From Blattamonas nauphoetae (lineage: Eukaryota; Preaxostyla; Oxymonadida), in the NCBI GenBank assembly GCA_033064195.1, contig JARBJD010000013.1, positions 310,001-374,000 of the forward strand: DNA of 64,000 nucleotides, written 5' to 3'. Positions 34,561 through 47,800 of this stretch are shown here, one piece after another; the stretch's first letter is position 1, and each line of letters starts with the position of its first letter. The position numbers and the translations under genes are program-made. The notes beneath the pieces are model-generated. The model had not been told where the DNA came from. It did not search any database and worked only from the letters and a program-made list of their open reading frames with translations.

Positions 34561-34785
34561 GGACGCCGACTTGTCTTGCTGGGGGCAGAGATAATCGATA
34601 TGTTGGGTGGGCATCCTTTTTTTTTGCAGAAAGCCGCGGGGGATGGCGCCTTTCACATTTCATGATATCTCTCGTGATGGTGAAACAGAACTGGTAAAGT
34701 TTATTTGAACGAGAAAATGATGAAAATAAGTTGCTGAATATGAGGATGGCACGTAACTGGGTGATTCTAAATGAAAAGTTACAAA

Positions 34786-34980
34786 AGACTATGGTGCGTC
34801 TCAAAAAAAAATTTTTTGTAGAATTAGCTGTCAGAGGTTTTCAGGACAGAAAAGTGCTAAATTTTGGAGATTTTGTTTTGATCGCGTTCGAGAGAGCCCT
34901 ATTCTGATTGGGGCTTTTTTCACATTTATTTCCCCGAAACGTGCCAGAAAATCAACCGATGGTGTAAAACGATATAAAAG
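34786..34980. repeat. Dispersed ~230-bp repeat, second copy
   Basis: AAAGACTATGGTGCGTCTCA, a T/A run, GATCGCGTTCGAGAGAGCC and GGTGTAAAACGATATAAAAG match the copy at 32746 in the same order and orientation. Confidence 0.55.
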
Positions 34981-35665
34981 AACGGAAATGTGAGAAAAAA
35001 GCGAATCAAAAGCACGAATCATTCAAAAAGTCTTGAAAAACATGGATTGACTTCCTCGCGTCAGAGAGGCAATATCTTCATAAAGGAATCCGAAAACGTT
35101 CATATGGTATTTTTGAGGCGAATTTGTGAATGGATATCATTTTTGAGGGTTACAATAGAAGAGGGAGGAAGATCGGAATTCACAAGTCAACTGTTTGAGG
35201 GGAAGAACGGGATCACCAGATCTGAATGAGAAAGTTGAAGGAAAAGAGTTGGAAAACCTCAAAATTGCAATCAATCAATGAGATGTCAAGTTTCGTTGTT
35301 GGATCGAAGATGATGGAAACAAAGACTTGGAAAGCGAAGATGAGAATATATATCCTGTTCAAGCGATGGTTTTCCGCTTCAAAGTTTGTGTTAAAACGAG
35401 ATACTTGAACATGTTTGGAGGTATAGACAAGTCTGGGTGAAAAATGTCGACTGAATGCAGAACTCAGATACAAAAGAATGTATGAAGAGTCAGAAGGACA
35501 AAAAACACCTTCATCATGTCGAGGGGAGGAGAATATGAGCGCTCTGAAAATTGCAGAGAGTTTCTGCACGTCTGGCAGAAGAAAATACGCGGGTAACAAT
35601 TCATTTAGAATCACCCAACTATTTCCTGTGGGTTTGATCAAACTGACTCCTTCCATCATTCCACA

Positions 35666-36736
35666 ATGAAAAACAGTTCCAACTCAGACCAACCCCACCC
35701 TGACTGCATCTTTTTCAAAGATGCGAACGGCGAGATGACACGCTGGGTGGTGAGAACCACCCCCAAAATGTTCAGCACAATTGAAGAAGCATCACGATGG
35801 TTTCTATCCCTTATCGACTACGTCAAGGAAGGAAACGATCTGGATAACATCACCACAGAGCAGACGTTTACTAATCTGGAGTCCCTTGTGCCTGGTTCTT
35901 TCCGAAACTTCGCCATCACAGAAATTCTCTTCAAGCTTGTTCCCACACGCGATCGTTCGTGTTCTGGTTTCTCCGAATCGATTATGGTGCTCCTCACATC
36001 ATCCAACGACGCACTTGTCGAGTCGGCCTTGTTGCTTCTGAATGGAGTTCTGTCTGAATCGTACGAGGAGATTCGCTTCGACGTTCTTGTGAGTGGGCTC
36101 TTCGCTCTTTTCCCACAAGCTTTCTTCGAGCAGGACATGCATCTCGTGGCCCAACCGAGATTGTTGCTCATGCGGATCATCAAAAAATTCATTTCTCCTC
36201 TGGATGTGTATATGGTTGAGGCTCTCTGCAAACAGAAACATATTCCGATGCGAACCTTCGAGAAGATCTTGCTCGACAAGTTTTTTCATCCTCTTGAACC
36301 GTTTCTGGTGTTTATCGTCAAAAACAGACACAGAATCACTGATTCATATAATTCTCGTGATTTCTCGAAGTTGTTGGGAAGGATTCTCGAATACTCGCTC
36401 AAATTTGAACATGTGTCCCAGTTTGTGTTGTCGTCTCCAATCGCGCTGGCCCTCACTGACACTCTTTCTTTCTTTGAAACCGACTTCCTCACACTGACGC
36501 TCCTCTGGAGAGTTCAGGCAGTCGTCAAACGACAGCGGAAGGAGAAGCGAGCTGTGTCGAAGCGGAAGCAGCAGCTTGTGGCCAAACTGTGCGGTGAAGG
36601 CCTAATCGACGTGTGCGAGCTGCACTTTCAAACAGGAGAAGTTGCTGACTTGACCAGCACTTTCGTCTTCCTGGGGTTGAGGGGAATTGATGGGCTGGGC
36701 GGGAATGTTCCATGTGATGTTGAAATGGAGTTGTGA
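35666..36736 (+). CDS. Small-family helical-repeat protein (356 aa)
   Basis: Starts at ATG (MKNSSNSDQPHPDC), ends TGA. Residues 50-70 carry the signature SLIDYVKEGNDLD, followed by SIMVLLTSSNDALVESALLL, then helix-rich repeats to the C-terminal LCGEGLIDVCELHFQ and LRGIDGLGGNVP. A Lys/Arg-rich, probably exposed helix (RQRKEKRAVSKRKQQL, about residue 290) replaces the acidic loop of its sisters. It is single-exon, with no signal peptide or membrane span. It converges on the nine-exon gene at 37163, with only a purine-rich minisatellite between them. Confidence 0.75.
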   Translation: MKNSSNSDQPHPDCIFFKDANGEMTRWVVRTTPKMFSTIEEASRWFLSLIDYVKEGNDLDNITTEQTFTNLESLVPGSFRNFAITEILFKLVPTRDRSCSGFSESIMVLLTSSNDALVESALLLLNGVLSESYEEIRFDVLVSGLFALFPQAFFEQDMHLVAQPRLLLMRIIKKFISPLDVYMVEALCKQKHIPMRTFEKILLDKFFHPLEPFLVFIVKNRHRITDSYNSRDFSKLLGRILEYSLKFEHVSQFVLSSPIALALTDTLSFFETDFLTLTLLWRVQAVVKRQRKEKRAVSKRKQQLVAKLCGEGLIDVCELHFQTGEVADLTSTFVFLGLRGIDGLGGNVPCDVEMEL

Positions 36737-36965
36737 CTGTCCTCTCTCTACATCTGTCACTATATTTTTCTGTAGTTTGAATTCAAATTTCTCGCTTTCG
36801 CATTTCACCTGTTTCTCCTGACTTATCTCTATTTGAAAGAAACAGTGTGTCACAAAGGCGTTGACAATAAACACGGTTTCTTATCACGATCAAACCTCAC
36901 TATGCGAAACAGACGACCAGACCGAATCAGCTCCGCAGACGACAGTCGCTCCTGCGCATTCTGAA

Positions 36966-37133
36966 AGGTGATGGGAGAGATGGGAGGGGTTGGATGGAGG
37001 GTGGGCAGGGGAGAGGGAAGAAGAGAGGAGGAGGGAAGGCGAGCGGAGGAGTGGAGAGAGAGAGGATGGGAGGGCGAGCGGAGGAGTGGAGAGAGAGAGG
37101 ATGGGAGGGCGAGCGGAGGAGGGGAGGCGAAGT
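36966..37133 (+). repeat. Purine-rich minisatellite between convergent genes
   Basis: About 170 bp of nearly pure G+A on the plus strand contain 2.7 tandem units of 35 bp (AGGGCGAGCGGAGGAGTGGA plus GAGAGAGAGGATGGG) at about 37037-37133 and looser GGGA repeats before it. It fills most of the gap between two convergent genes and could form triplex DNA or slow polymerases. Confidence 0.85.
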
Positions 37134-37162
37134 ACTCAAAATCCGTATCTCTCACCTTTTCT

Positions 37163-40100
37163 CTAATAATAGTCGTCCAACAGTCCGACGTTTTGCATGC
37201 CGAAATAATCGTACGGCTGATTCGTCTCCGATCCGACGTTCATTTCGTCCAGTTCGCGGACGGCGTAGTCCTCCTGGCCTTTGTGGAGGAGGGCTTCTCG
37301 CCTGTCCTCAAATCCTTCTTCCCTCATCTGCACTGCAAGGATCTGATCTGATGGATCGGCTGATTGGAAGCTGTGAACGAGCATCCGTTCAGAGTCGTCG
37401 TGTGGTGGGATGCACTCAGGCTCGGTCAGCATGAACACAAAACTGAAGAAGCTGGAGAGTCTGTGGACATTCTCAGATGTCGTGTTTTTGTCCTTAATGG
37501 CATGCAAGACAGCCGATCGGATGGAGGTCAGTGCGGAATGGAAGGGACGGCGCCATTTGTACAATTCGGGAGCGATCGTGTCATCCGGAGAAATCAGAGT
37601 GAGCCGGTTGACAGTTTTGTAGAACGAGACGAGAAGCGGCAGAATGTGCAGGAGCTCGGGCTCTCGTTTCTGAGTGCAAAGGGTCTTTCGCGGGATGAGT
37701 AATGTGATGGCGGTAACAAGATGTCCAGTGGAGATGGCAGTGTCGATCACTCCTCGCTCCCATTCGGTCTGTTCCCCATCGCCCTCGAAGACGCGAGTCT
37801 GGGTAATAATTCGAGTCCCACATGCTTCGTCTGCAAGCACCTGCAAATGGTGTTCCAGTTTCTTCAACACAGCCCGCTGCAGAAGGCTCTGTGTGTGTTT
37901 TTCTGTTCGCTGGAACACCTGCATGAAGGTCGGGTAGAACATCGCCTGGTTACCCGCATACGAAGATTGTAGTGTTTGCAACTCGAGCGAGATGATCCAC
38001 TGTCTGAAGATGAAGTCGGAGAGAGGGAGACTCATTGTGGGCTTGCGGGTCTCGTCCAGAACGGCGATGGGTTGGGAGAGTGCGTGGAACGGGGTGGTGG
38101 TGTCTCGAGTGGCTGAGTCGAGTTCTGCGAAGAAGTTGAGCACAGCGCTGATCAGAATTGGTGAAGTCGAAGACAGAAACGGTGCCACAATCGGAGCGAG
38201 CGGAAGGGGGTCGGACAGCTGCCTGTTTTGAACAAGTCGTGAGCATTCACGAACCATGTCGAGTGTTGTCTGGAGTGCTTCCCCAGACGACCACAACACG
38301 CGTCCGCGATGGCTGAACTTCATCGACCGCTTGTCTGCCAGCGCCGATCCCAATCCTCTCACACACTCCACCACATCTCCTTCCAAACTCCGTTCCAGCC
38401 ACTGCAGACGAGCAAGTTCTGAAAAAACGCCCAGCACAAGTTCCATGTTGTCCGTTCCGTGTGCGTGGCTGCGAAGGAAAGGCGTGAATCCATCCACGAA
38501 TGTCGGGTTGTTCAGAAGAAAGACCTCCGAAAGAGTGTGTTTCGACAGAACGCGCAGAGCGATGAATAACCTGTCGTCAGTCCCAGCCTCTTCCAGTAGC
38601 GCCAGAACTGCTTCGCACTGCGCTGGTTCGAGCGTGGCGTTGCCGCTTGGGACGACAGCCAGCTCCGTCAACGCCCGCCATCGACCTTCTTTCTTCGAGA
38701 CGAGACGGTTCATGGCTTTCTTGTGCAGCTGCGCAACCTCAACAGCTCGGGGACGATTCTGAATCGCGTAGACATTTTTACTAGCTGATGCTTTGTCCTC
38801 TTTTGCGAACATGTGGTCGATTTGGATGATTGTGGAGGACGGGATGTCGGGAGCATCCGCGAGAAGGAGATCCAGAAGTGCAGCTTCTGTGGAAAGGGTC
38901 GCAATTGGCTTAAAATGGGAAGCGTCGAAGAGATGCTGTGCGATGAATCCAATCAAGGGATTCCTCACTCTTTCCGAGTGGATTAGAGAATATAAGAGGA
39001 GTTTTCCAACAGTTGATGATGCATGGGAGTGATAAAAATGCCGACGGTAGGAATCGTCCGTGTTTCCGTAGATCTTGACGATGAACCCATAATACAGCTC
39101 GATCATCGCTCTGTTCCTTTCCTCGTCCTCCAAAAGTGTTGAAAGACGATTGTAAAGGCCGAAAGGAAGCATCACTTCGAAAACAGTGACAAAATAGTTA
39201 TATCCATGATCAGCATGGAGCACGTCGTGAAGGCTGTTGAAAGTTTCCGACATATCGGCGGAAAGATCAAATGGGAAGTGTGGGGGAGGAGCTACGAAAA
39301 GAGATGTGTGTTTGAGCAATGTGGTCACTTCGACATCATCCAATTTCGTAAGAAGAGTGAAGGATTTGATCGCTTTGTCAGCATCATCTCCAGCGAGGCC
39401 GGCACGAATTAAAAGATGAATAAGACTTGAATTCATCCACCAATCAATGACATTTTGATTCTTTTTCGTCATTTCTGGGTAACAATTCATGATTCGCCAA
39501 AATGACTTGAGCTGGTTGTCCAGGTGCTCTTGATGGTTTTGGTTGTGAGCAAAGCGAGAAGTTGAACTTGCAAGAGATAAGACTGCGTGTTCAATGAAGT
39601 TTGAACACATGAGAGGCTGCCGTTTAACTGTGGATAGAGGTGAGAGGTTGAAAAGATGGATCAGAAGCAGAACCCCATACCAAGAAGAATGAGGATGTCG
39701 GTTTGGATATTTATTGCACGTGCCCATGCTTTGATGCGAGACGGTAGATTTATGCACATAAGGGTGGAGATCCCATGGTTTGAGATGAACGTTGGAATCT
39801 CCCCTTCGTTCGCTGGCACACGGAAATTAGATCGAGAAAAACAACAAACTGGACAGAAGTCGGAGGAAGAAAGTCAGAATGATTTCGACATGTCGAGGAC
39901 AATCCATAACCATTTTGAGGAATGTGAGTCCTCTCTTGGAGACCGACTGAGAAGAGAATTCACGACAAAATGCAGACAGGCAAATTGATACAGTACAAGG
40001 TTGACCCGATAAGTTCTCGCAATTGTGGCACTTTGTATGGAGAGATCTTTTCATTGAGCCTTATGAGATCGTCATATTTCGATTCAATGACTTCGAATAG

Positions 40101-40973
40101 ATCAGTTTTGATCCCATGAACCATGCATGAGATGGTTTCTCGCATGGTAAAGTTGATGAACGACCGATAGATGTCAGCTTCTTGTGGTTTGGTGAATGGC
40201 GAATGTCTTTTGACTTGTTCATTTGACTGCGGGAGTTTTTGAAGAAGAGAGAGTGTGTTGGTGACGATAGAGGGAAGGAGCAGGTTGATGGTTGGGTCTA
40301 AGGCGAGCGTGGCATTCTCTGAGAACAACTCAAGAATCTTCCAGATCTGAGAAAATGATGAGATAAACAATTCCAAACATGAACAGAGAGAAACGCTGAC
40401 TGCTTGGTGACAATGGAGGGAGTGGCCTTCTCCAGAATCGCCAGACACAGACCTGACTTGACGAGTGTGTTGCAGTTGTCGTAACTTGAACATGCTGTGC
40501 AAATATTTGGAGGAAAGCGGGAGACCGAGTGTTGACAAAATCCAGGAAAGGTTGGTCTGTGAAGGAAAGACGCGGATTGAATGAAAAACAACGAGAAACA
40601 TACGATTGAAGTCTTAGCTTGAGATGCCGTCAAAAGATTCGACAGGGTCTTGATATCCTCGTATGTCACTAGGATATCAATCAGGATTTCATCTTCTGAA
40701 AGACATTAAAGGGAACAGATGATTGAATTGGAGTTGAGGATGAATGCGAACTGCTGAGGAGTTCCCGGAGCTGGATGAGTGACTTATTGGATAAACCCGG
40801 ACTATCCGAAAAAATATTACGAAACAGTGTTTGGAGAGTGTCCTGAAAGTGTCAAATCAGAGAGAAATGACGATGTGAAATGTGATGCGGAAAAAGATGC
40901 AAACAACGGGATCTACATCAAGCAATAGAGATCCGACATCATTATCTCTATCTATGACCATTTGATTTTCCAT
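37163..40973 (-). CDS. Nine-exon helical-repeat protein (predicted 1,154 aa)
   Basis: A continuous reading with matching phases is obtained from exons 40973-40908, 40842-40752, 40695-40600, 40556-40486, 40456-40379, 40346-39978, 39946-39850, 39812-39681 and 39627-37163. The eight introns are 65, 56, 43, 29, 32, 31, 37 and 53 nt, all GT...AG. Together they give 3,465 coding bases. The start is MENQMVIDRDNDVGSLLLDV. Leu-rich helices run throughout (SLIQLRELLS, FLDFVNTRSPAFLQIFAQ, GLCLAILEKATPSIVTKQ, DLIRLNEKISPYKVPQLREL, EIILTFFLRLLS, FIEHAVLSLASS), an ARM/HEAT-like look. The C terminus has MREEGFEDRREALL and then FGMQNVGLLDDYY, the signature of the neighbouring families. Exon 9 alone (821 codons) is open well past its splice site, so a naive call would start at 39757. 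No catalytic motif; function unknown. Confidence 0.75.
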
Positions 40974-41028
40974 TGTGACAGAATGAGATGACTGGGTTGA
41001 TCTCTTGTGGGTTTGATCATAATTTTAT

Positions 41029-41430
41029 CACCCATTGGACTTCTTCGGAACTTCATCGGGATCTGTGGATTTCTTGAAACAATTACACGCATTCAGTAAA
41101 ATTGCAGCTGATGATCGAGCTGTTCTGAAGCGGCCCAAGCAGATTCTGGCCAAACTGGACGAGGAGGGCTTCTTGGACGGAATGGATCAGTTTACAACCC
41201 CTTTTTCGTCTCCAATGAATGTGTCCCCCGCAATAACACCGTCTTTTCCATCTTCTCCAGTTCTTCCTGAACTACTCCCTTCTCTTCAAGTTACTCCACG
41301 CGATCGAAGCCGTGTCCACTATGTTGAACCAACCCCCCAGAAAGAAACCCCAACTCTGAAAACAAGCCTTCATGATTCTGATATTCCAGAATCAAAAAGA
41401 TGTGAACTCCACCCCTTCCATCGGGACTGA
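41029..41430 (+). pseudogene. C-terminal fragment of a helical-repeat gene
   Basis: The frame is open from about 41026 to TGA at 41430 without an ATG start. FLKQLHAFSKIAADDRAVLK and QILAKLDEEGFLDGMDQ match the C-terminal L-x-x-E-G-F-x-D signature of the small family, followed by a Pro/Ser/Thr-rich tail (SPAITPSFPSSPVLPELL). There is no N-terminal part; it lies 56 bp from the ATG of the divergent nine-exon gene. Probably a leftover piece; a missed upstream exon is the alternative. Confidence 0.5.
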
Positions 41431-41804
41431 CAAGGACTCTCTTCCCGCCTCCTTTTTTCTTTTGAATCTCCATCTTCTTCCATTTCTGTGAATTGACGTT
41501 GAAACAGACCTTCATTTCGTCTCGTTTCACCTGTACATGTGAAACAGAATGATCATTCTGATGAGAGCACGAATCAGGCGAACAGATGATCCTGGACAAT
41601 ACACCCATAATTTATATTATTTAAGTTCAGACTTCTTTAACCTTTCTGAAAAAACCTATCGGTCATAGCTAATTCTACAGTTATCGGCAATAATATCGTC
41701 TTTGTTCTGGTCCGGTGGTGTTTCTGGTCCTTGTCCTCATCGATGTTCTGTCAAGAGATCATTGGATTTCTAATAAAGGGCCTGATCAACTATTCTCGAA
41801 CACG
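41431..41804. other. Upstream region of the giant surface gene
   Basis: No gene supported. A small palindrome (TGTTTCACATGTACAGGTGAAAC-like, around 41528-41552, with AGAATGATCATTCT next to it at 41552-41565) is visible. The frame of the next gene is open from 41715 but has no ATG until 41805. Confidence 0.35.
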
Positions 41805-44800
41805 ATGCTCCCAATTCTATTACAATTTTGTGTCATTCTCTCTCATACGATTCTCTACCTGAATTCTGAATCAGGAACCGCAAGGCTCCCTAACCTCGCT
41901 TCTATTTTCGATGAGCAGTTCGTCGAACCTTCTCAGAATTCTTACAACCCATCGATTTCCGTCTATCTCAGCGAATACAAATATCAAGGCGCTAATGTTC
42001 TCATCGCAGATCGGACTTTCTCTCTCGCGTCTCAGTCGTCGGCCACGATTATCTTCGCTGACAACTCAAAAACTGAGTCTACGACGACTACCTTGTCGTC
42101 TATGCCTTCCAAAAACGCAAAACCCACCTCTATTCTCGTTTTGCAGAATTCAACGGTGTCTCTTCAGCACTTATCGTTCATCATCCACCGTGACATGAAC
42201 GCAATCCAAAACAAGAATGTTGCCTGTGCCCTTTTGACGGAGTCTCATCTAACGTCGTCCAATTGCGTGTTTGAAATATCGGGGTCCACCCCACCATTCA
42301 TTGTGACGTCATCATCTTCCGTTAGTCTGATTTCGAATACGTTCAAATCGACTTCCGGACCAATCCCTTCAATCACTTGCATTGACTCCGACACCGATCA
42401 ACCAATTACACTGGATACATCGGTTGTTTCTCTGATGCTTGAATCGGTAGAAGTGGCAACGGCCAAAAGTTTCTTGATCTCAACAATCTCATCAAACTCT
42501 CATGTCTTTCTGAACACTGCGGTCTCATCAGCGGTCTTCAACAATGTTTCCTCATCGCATCCTTTTGAACGAGCCACAAATGGTCTGACCATCCGTCAAC
42601 AAATGCACCAAACCCGCCTCACCAACGTGGACAACGCTCTCGAAGGAACTATTCTCTCAAGCCCCTCTAATTCGTTGTACTTTGGTGTCGGAAACAGCAC
42701 ATTCATTGACTGCATGAACGAAGAGGAATCTCAGTCTAAAACCAACCCAAATGATGTCAATGTGACTGGCACGTTCAACGTTACCAAAAACACTGCCTCT
42801 CAATTTACGCTGGACGCTGAAGGGGAATATGTGGTTCTTTTCGCAAGTTGCAAGTTCTTTATCGAAACACCGTCGTCGTCTACATACTCCATCATCACGA
42901 TCAAAAACTTTATGGGAAACGCGACTTTTCTGAACACCGAGTTCGAAGTTAATGGAAGCTCTTCAACTCAACAGGCAGTATACTTCACTTCCGTTTACGG
43001 AGCTCCTTCTCGCCTCAATGTCTTCTCGTCGCGATTCTACTTCTCGTCGACGCACCCAAGTGGAGCATCAGGCGGCATTCTTCGTATTGTCTCCGGAGCC
43101 ACTGTGACCATCTCAGATTGCATTATGACAGCACTAGAATCAGATAAGCCCTCACTCGTCAACGCAATCTACGCCACTTCTTTTCACGGCCCTATCCTCA
43201 TCGCAAGCACAGAATTCTCGAAATTGCGGTTCAGCAGTGAAGGTGGAGTTTTCTACATGGATTATGGTGTGACCCACTGCACCGACTGCCTGTTCGAAGG
43301 CAACGAAGCAAAGACTCTCGGCGGGGTCCTCCGATCGCAGAACGCCATCCACTACTTCCACCGCTGCATGTTCCGCAACAATTTGGCCAACACGCGCGGT
43401 GGAGTGTTCAGATTGAGCTCTCCTAAGATGGTATATTATGAAGATTGTCACTTCGAGGGGAATAAAGCACTGGACACGGTTGCATATCGTGGAAATGATA
43501 TTTATTACATGGGAACAACCCCAAAAGTGTTCTACACGCAAACAGTGGTCGGCTGTACGTCAGATTCCGCCTCGTCCAAAATCGGATATTATTATTCATC
43601 AACTTCCTTTGGAAACTTGGCGACGGAGAACACCCTTCTCCCGTCACGTGTCACCGGGAAGCCAGCACTGGACTTCGTGCTGTATGTGGCAATTCCTGTT
43701 CCAGAGCCTGAACCCGAACCCGAGCCAACTGAAGACGAACCGTCAGAAAGGAATCAAGAAGAAGAAGAATGCTCGAAAGAACTGCCATGCGAGACCCTCC
43801 AACCAGCACTGACACGTCTCACAAAAGCAGAGTCGCCAGCTATAAATGGGAAGAGCATGATTGACATCGGAATCGGGACTTTCAGGGCGGAAGCAACACA
43901 AATCTTGACTTCACTCGAAATGGTTGGGAAGGGATGGCTTGTCAACTCGACTGCTTACACCCTCCTCCAATCAAGTGGATTTGAAGTTGTTGGAGCTGGA
44001 AACGTATCATTTCGCGGTCTCTCGTTGAAGCCAAACCAGGATTACAGACAAGCACTCGTCACAATCTCGTCAAACACCGCGTTTTTGAGGTTGTCCAACA
44101 CAAGGATCGAATGTCTCGCAGACTACCCCTCGCCTGTCCTTGTCTTGTCTGGAGGCCAGACGCAACTTTATGACACCCACTTTGCGTCGATATCTCTCAC
44201 CACATCTGCAGCGATTCAAATCTCAGGATCGGCATCGCTCGAAACCTTTATCGTCACGTTCAATTACATCTCGCGAGCGAGTGGAAACGGAGGGAGTTGT
44301 ATTGACTCAACGTCGACAGGATTTGTCAACATGACAATGACAGACGCGAGACATTGCCGCTCGACTGGCCGTGCTGGCTGCTACGACTTCGAAGATCTCA
44401 CAAGTAAAGCGAAGGTGAATTTGGTGGATTGCCTCTTCATCTTCAACTTGGCGAATATCAATCCAGATGGCACAGTCGCGACACCAGGAATGAAGTTCGG
44501 ACACGATTACGCCACAACTGGACTCTTAGCAGGAAATGTCGTCAAGGACACCGCAACTGTTCGAACACGGAGTTCTCTGAATTATCACGTTCTCACCAAC
44601 ACCACACAATCCAATCTGTTTTATGCAAATGTGCACTACTACGGTTACGCCACACCCATGCCCTTCGGAGAGAGAAGCGCGTACGGTGTTCATCTGGCAG
44701 ACTTCACCGGTTTTCAGGTCATCTTGGATCAGATGCTGAAGGGGACCACTCAAACAATGCTCCGACTCACGCTCGTCCCCGGCACTTCCATCCCGTTCGA

Positions 44801-47800
44801 TCCGATTGTTGTGGATGGGCAAAATCTTCAGATTTATCAGCCAACTGTCTATCCAACTGATTACACAAAGCCACTCGCTCTGATCACTTCGGGGACGTTG
44901 TATCTTTACTCCATCAACATCCAGATGCAGCAAGAGTTCTCTGTTCCTATTATTCAAGTCCTGAACAAGAATACCAAGTTCCAAACCAACGGGTTGACCT
45001 TCACTGCCAATGAATTCCAAGTCTCACACGTCCCGTTCGTCACTTCTGTTGATGGGACCTTAGTTCATACAACAATTCGATTCCGACCAGAGTCCTTCAC
45101 ATTCGAAGGTTGCTCGATGTATGAACTGAAAGGAGGAGCCGTCACGTTGACTCAATGGCTCGTAAATAACATCGACTCAACAACGAATGGAGCGATTGTC
45201 AATTGTGTGGGGACAAACATTACTGTCTCTCAAGGAACATTCAAAAATATCACAGCTCCCAACGGAGCTGTGTTCCACGTTGAGATGACAGAGTATAATT
45301 TCATCCAGGCAACTCACGCTGCCACGACCACCTACACTGAGACATTCACTCAGTGCACAGCGGTTGGAGACGGAACAGTGGAAGCACCGACGGGGAAGGG
45401 GGGAGTGTTCTACATCAAAGGACCGTCGTCAGCGAAACTTCCGCTGAGGTTCAACACGACTGACAAGAACCATGCCAGATTCGAGAATAACAAAGCTCAA
45501 CATGGAAATGATATTTACATCGAGGATACCCTCTACACTGATTCCCAAATTGCAGAACTGACAGGATTTGGAGGGAACTCGTTGAGTGCGTATTATCGAG
45601 TGGTGTTTGAAGGGAAAGAAGATCTTGAGGACAAGAAAGAGATGGAGCGACTGAACTTCTTCCTGGAGATTCCAGTCATCTCAGTGAACGGCACGGGAAC
45701 CGATTCAACCGACTGCAAATGGACCTCGTCATACTGCAAGACACTCGGCTGGGGAATCACACTTCTTCACTTCAGATTCAAGAACCAGACACACATGCCC
45801 AGGCTTCTGATTTGATCCCAGTGATCCCAGTCGGATCTGATCCCACTAAATACCTACAATACCATTTCGTTTCTTTCATTTCAAAAAAGTCTTCTTATAT
45901 ATGATATTTGAATGGAAAAAAAAGTAAAAAGGAAAATGGTCACTTCATAGATCATGAAAATGCAAACTTTGGGTGCTGCTGTTTCAGTTTGTTCTACAAC
46001 AATAATTATAAAAACAAGTCGATAATGCGTTATTATGTCTTCTTTGATGGTTTTTTCTCACTGACTAAAGTCAATGAAGGGAATACATCGAAAAAAGAAG
46101 TGTTGGTGATTGTGATCGTGCGTGTTTTTGGGAAATAAGAGCTGTCTGAAATATTGAAGAGCATTATGTGAAAACAAGAAGTGAATTGAACATGATTAAT
46201 GAAGTGATAATGAGAAAATCTCAAAGGAAAAGAGTTGAAATTTGATCTCAGTCCAAATTTAGGCACTGACATCAATTGATCCCAGTTTTACCTATTTTGA
46301 TGGGACTACTCAGATGCCTGCACATGCCCCAAACCATTCAGTATTTGTACAACGAGACCTTCACAGAGAAGGCAATCGTTGTGGAGGATCAGACAGTGAC
46401 GGTTCGTGGCTCGACGTCTGCAAGACTCAACGAAAGCAAACTTTCTCGCACAAAGATCACCATCGATTCAAAAATCACAGCAGGATCAAGTTTGATCGAA
46501 GTTGGACTCAACGGAAGTGTGCATTTCACCAATCTCGACCTCGTTCCCAACACAAAGGCAAGTTTGCTTCACATCTCAAGTGTGTCTCGTGGAGCAAGCA
46601 TGGAGAACGTTGGGATCATGCTCACAAGCGGCCAGACATATCAGTATTCTCTCATCAAGACAGAGAATCAGCCAATCACGATAGAGAACACTCTCATCAA
46701 CACAACAGCTGCCACGTTGGCGATCCTTCTCGAACCGTTCCTGACAGTTGCCACCAATGCCGACACTCCTGTCGCAATGAAGAATGTGACATTTGAGAAT
46801 CTGAACATGAAAACCGAGTCCATCCTTCAAATTCAGTCTGCTGGATCGATCACACTGGACAAAGTGAAGTTCATCAACAGCACACGCACGACCGGCGAAG
46901 ATGGGCTGTACGTTCGAATCAATGCCGACAACCTTCGTCGCCAGATCAAACCAGCCTTCTGGCCTGACTCTTTCGTTGGCACACAAGCTCAGAAGGACTT
47001 CTTTGGAACAGACGAGTTTCTGGGAAAAGAACACGAATGGTACGATGCGTCTCTGATGTATTATCTTGTTCCTCCAATTCTGAAAATCAAGCTGGACAAG
47101 AATGGCGGAGAAGCAAGCACGCATCCAAATTGTGGGTCGGATCGATTCGTTTGCTCGACACTCGATTCTGGCTATCGTTCGGCAGAAGCGAACGAAATGG
47201 ATCAAGTTGAACTCTTCTCAGACACGTCACTGGCGAAGACAATGACCCTCGCCATTCCAATCCAAATGAGATCGTCCTCAGAATCTGTCGTCCGAAAAGT
47301 GACACAAGAAGGGCAGAGTGGGATTATTGTCAGTTTGGAAGCACCGGAACGAGCCTCTCTCTTCCACATGATCTTCACGTTCTCTGGAACACCCATCGAC
47401 AACTTCATTTCTGTCGAATCTGGTTCCCTGTATCTGTTCAAAACAACATTCGGCACAGCCACACAACAAACACTAGCCTCCTCTCTCCACACTCTCGCTC
47501 GAGTCAAAACAGGATCCACGCTCAGTCTTGAGGAAACCACATTCCAGAACTTGGCATTCTCACACGAAAGTTTGGGATCAGCCATCTTCGTCGAGAATGG
47601 AGGAATCCTCTCCGCGGATCGAGGATCAATCTTTTCGGGTCTGACATCGGTTGGGAAGGGAGTTCATGTTTATTTGGTCTCTTCCGATCTGTCGACACAA
47701 ACCAAAGAAACTCCATACACTCTCTTCAAGTCAACTCTTCCTCTTCAGACGGGAACGATCTTCACACGAGCTCAACGGAACATGTTCTTTGGGGAGATGG

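Noticed and set aside
41715-41804. Earlier start of the giant surface gene at a GTG
   Set aside because: There is no ATG in this part; ATG 41805 directly begins a good signal peptide.
45800-46320. An intron in the giant surface gene
   Set aside because: The borders are not GT...AG and the segment has an 8-bp direct duplication and inverted ends, which fits a transposon.
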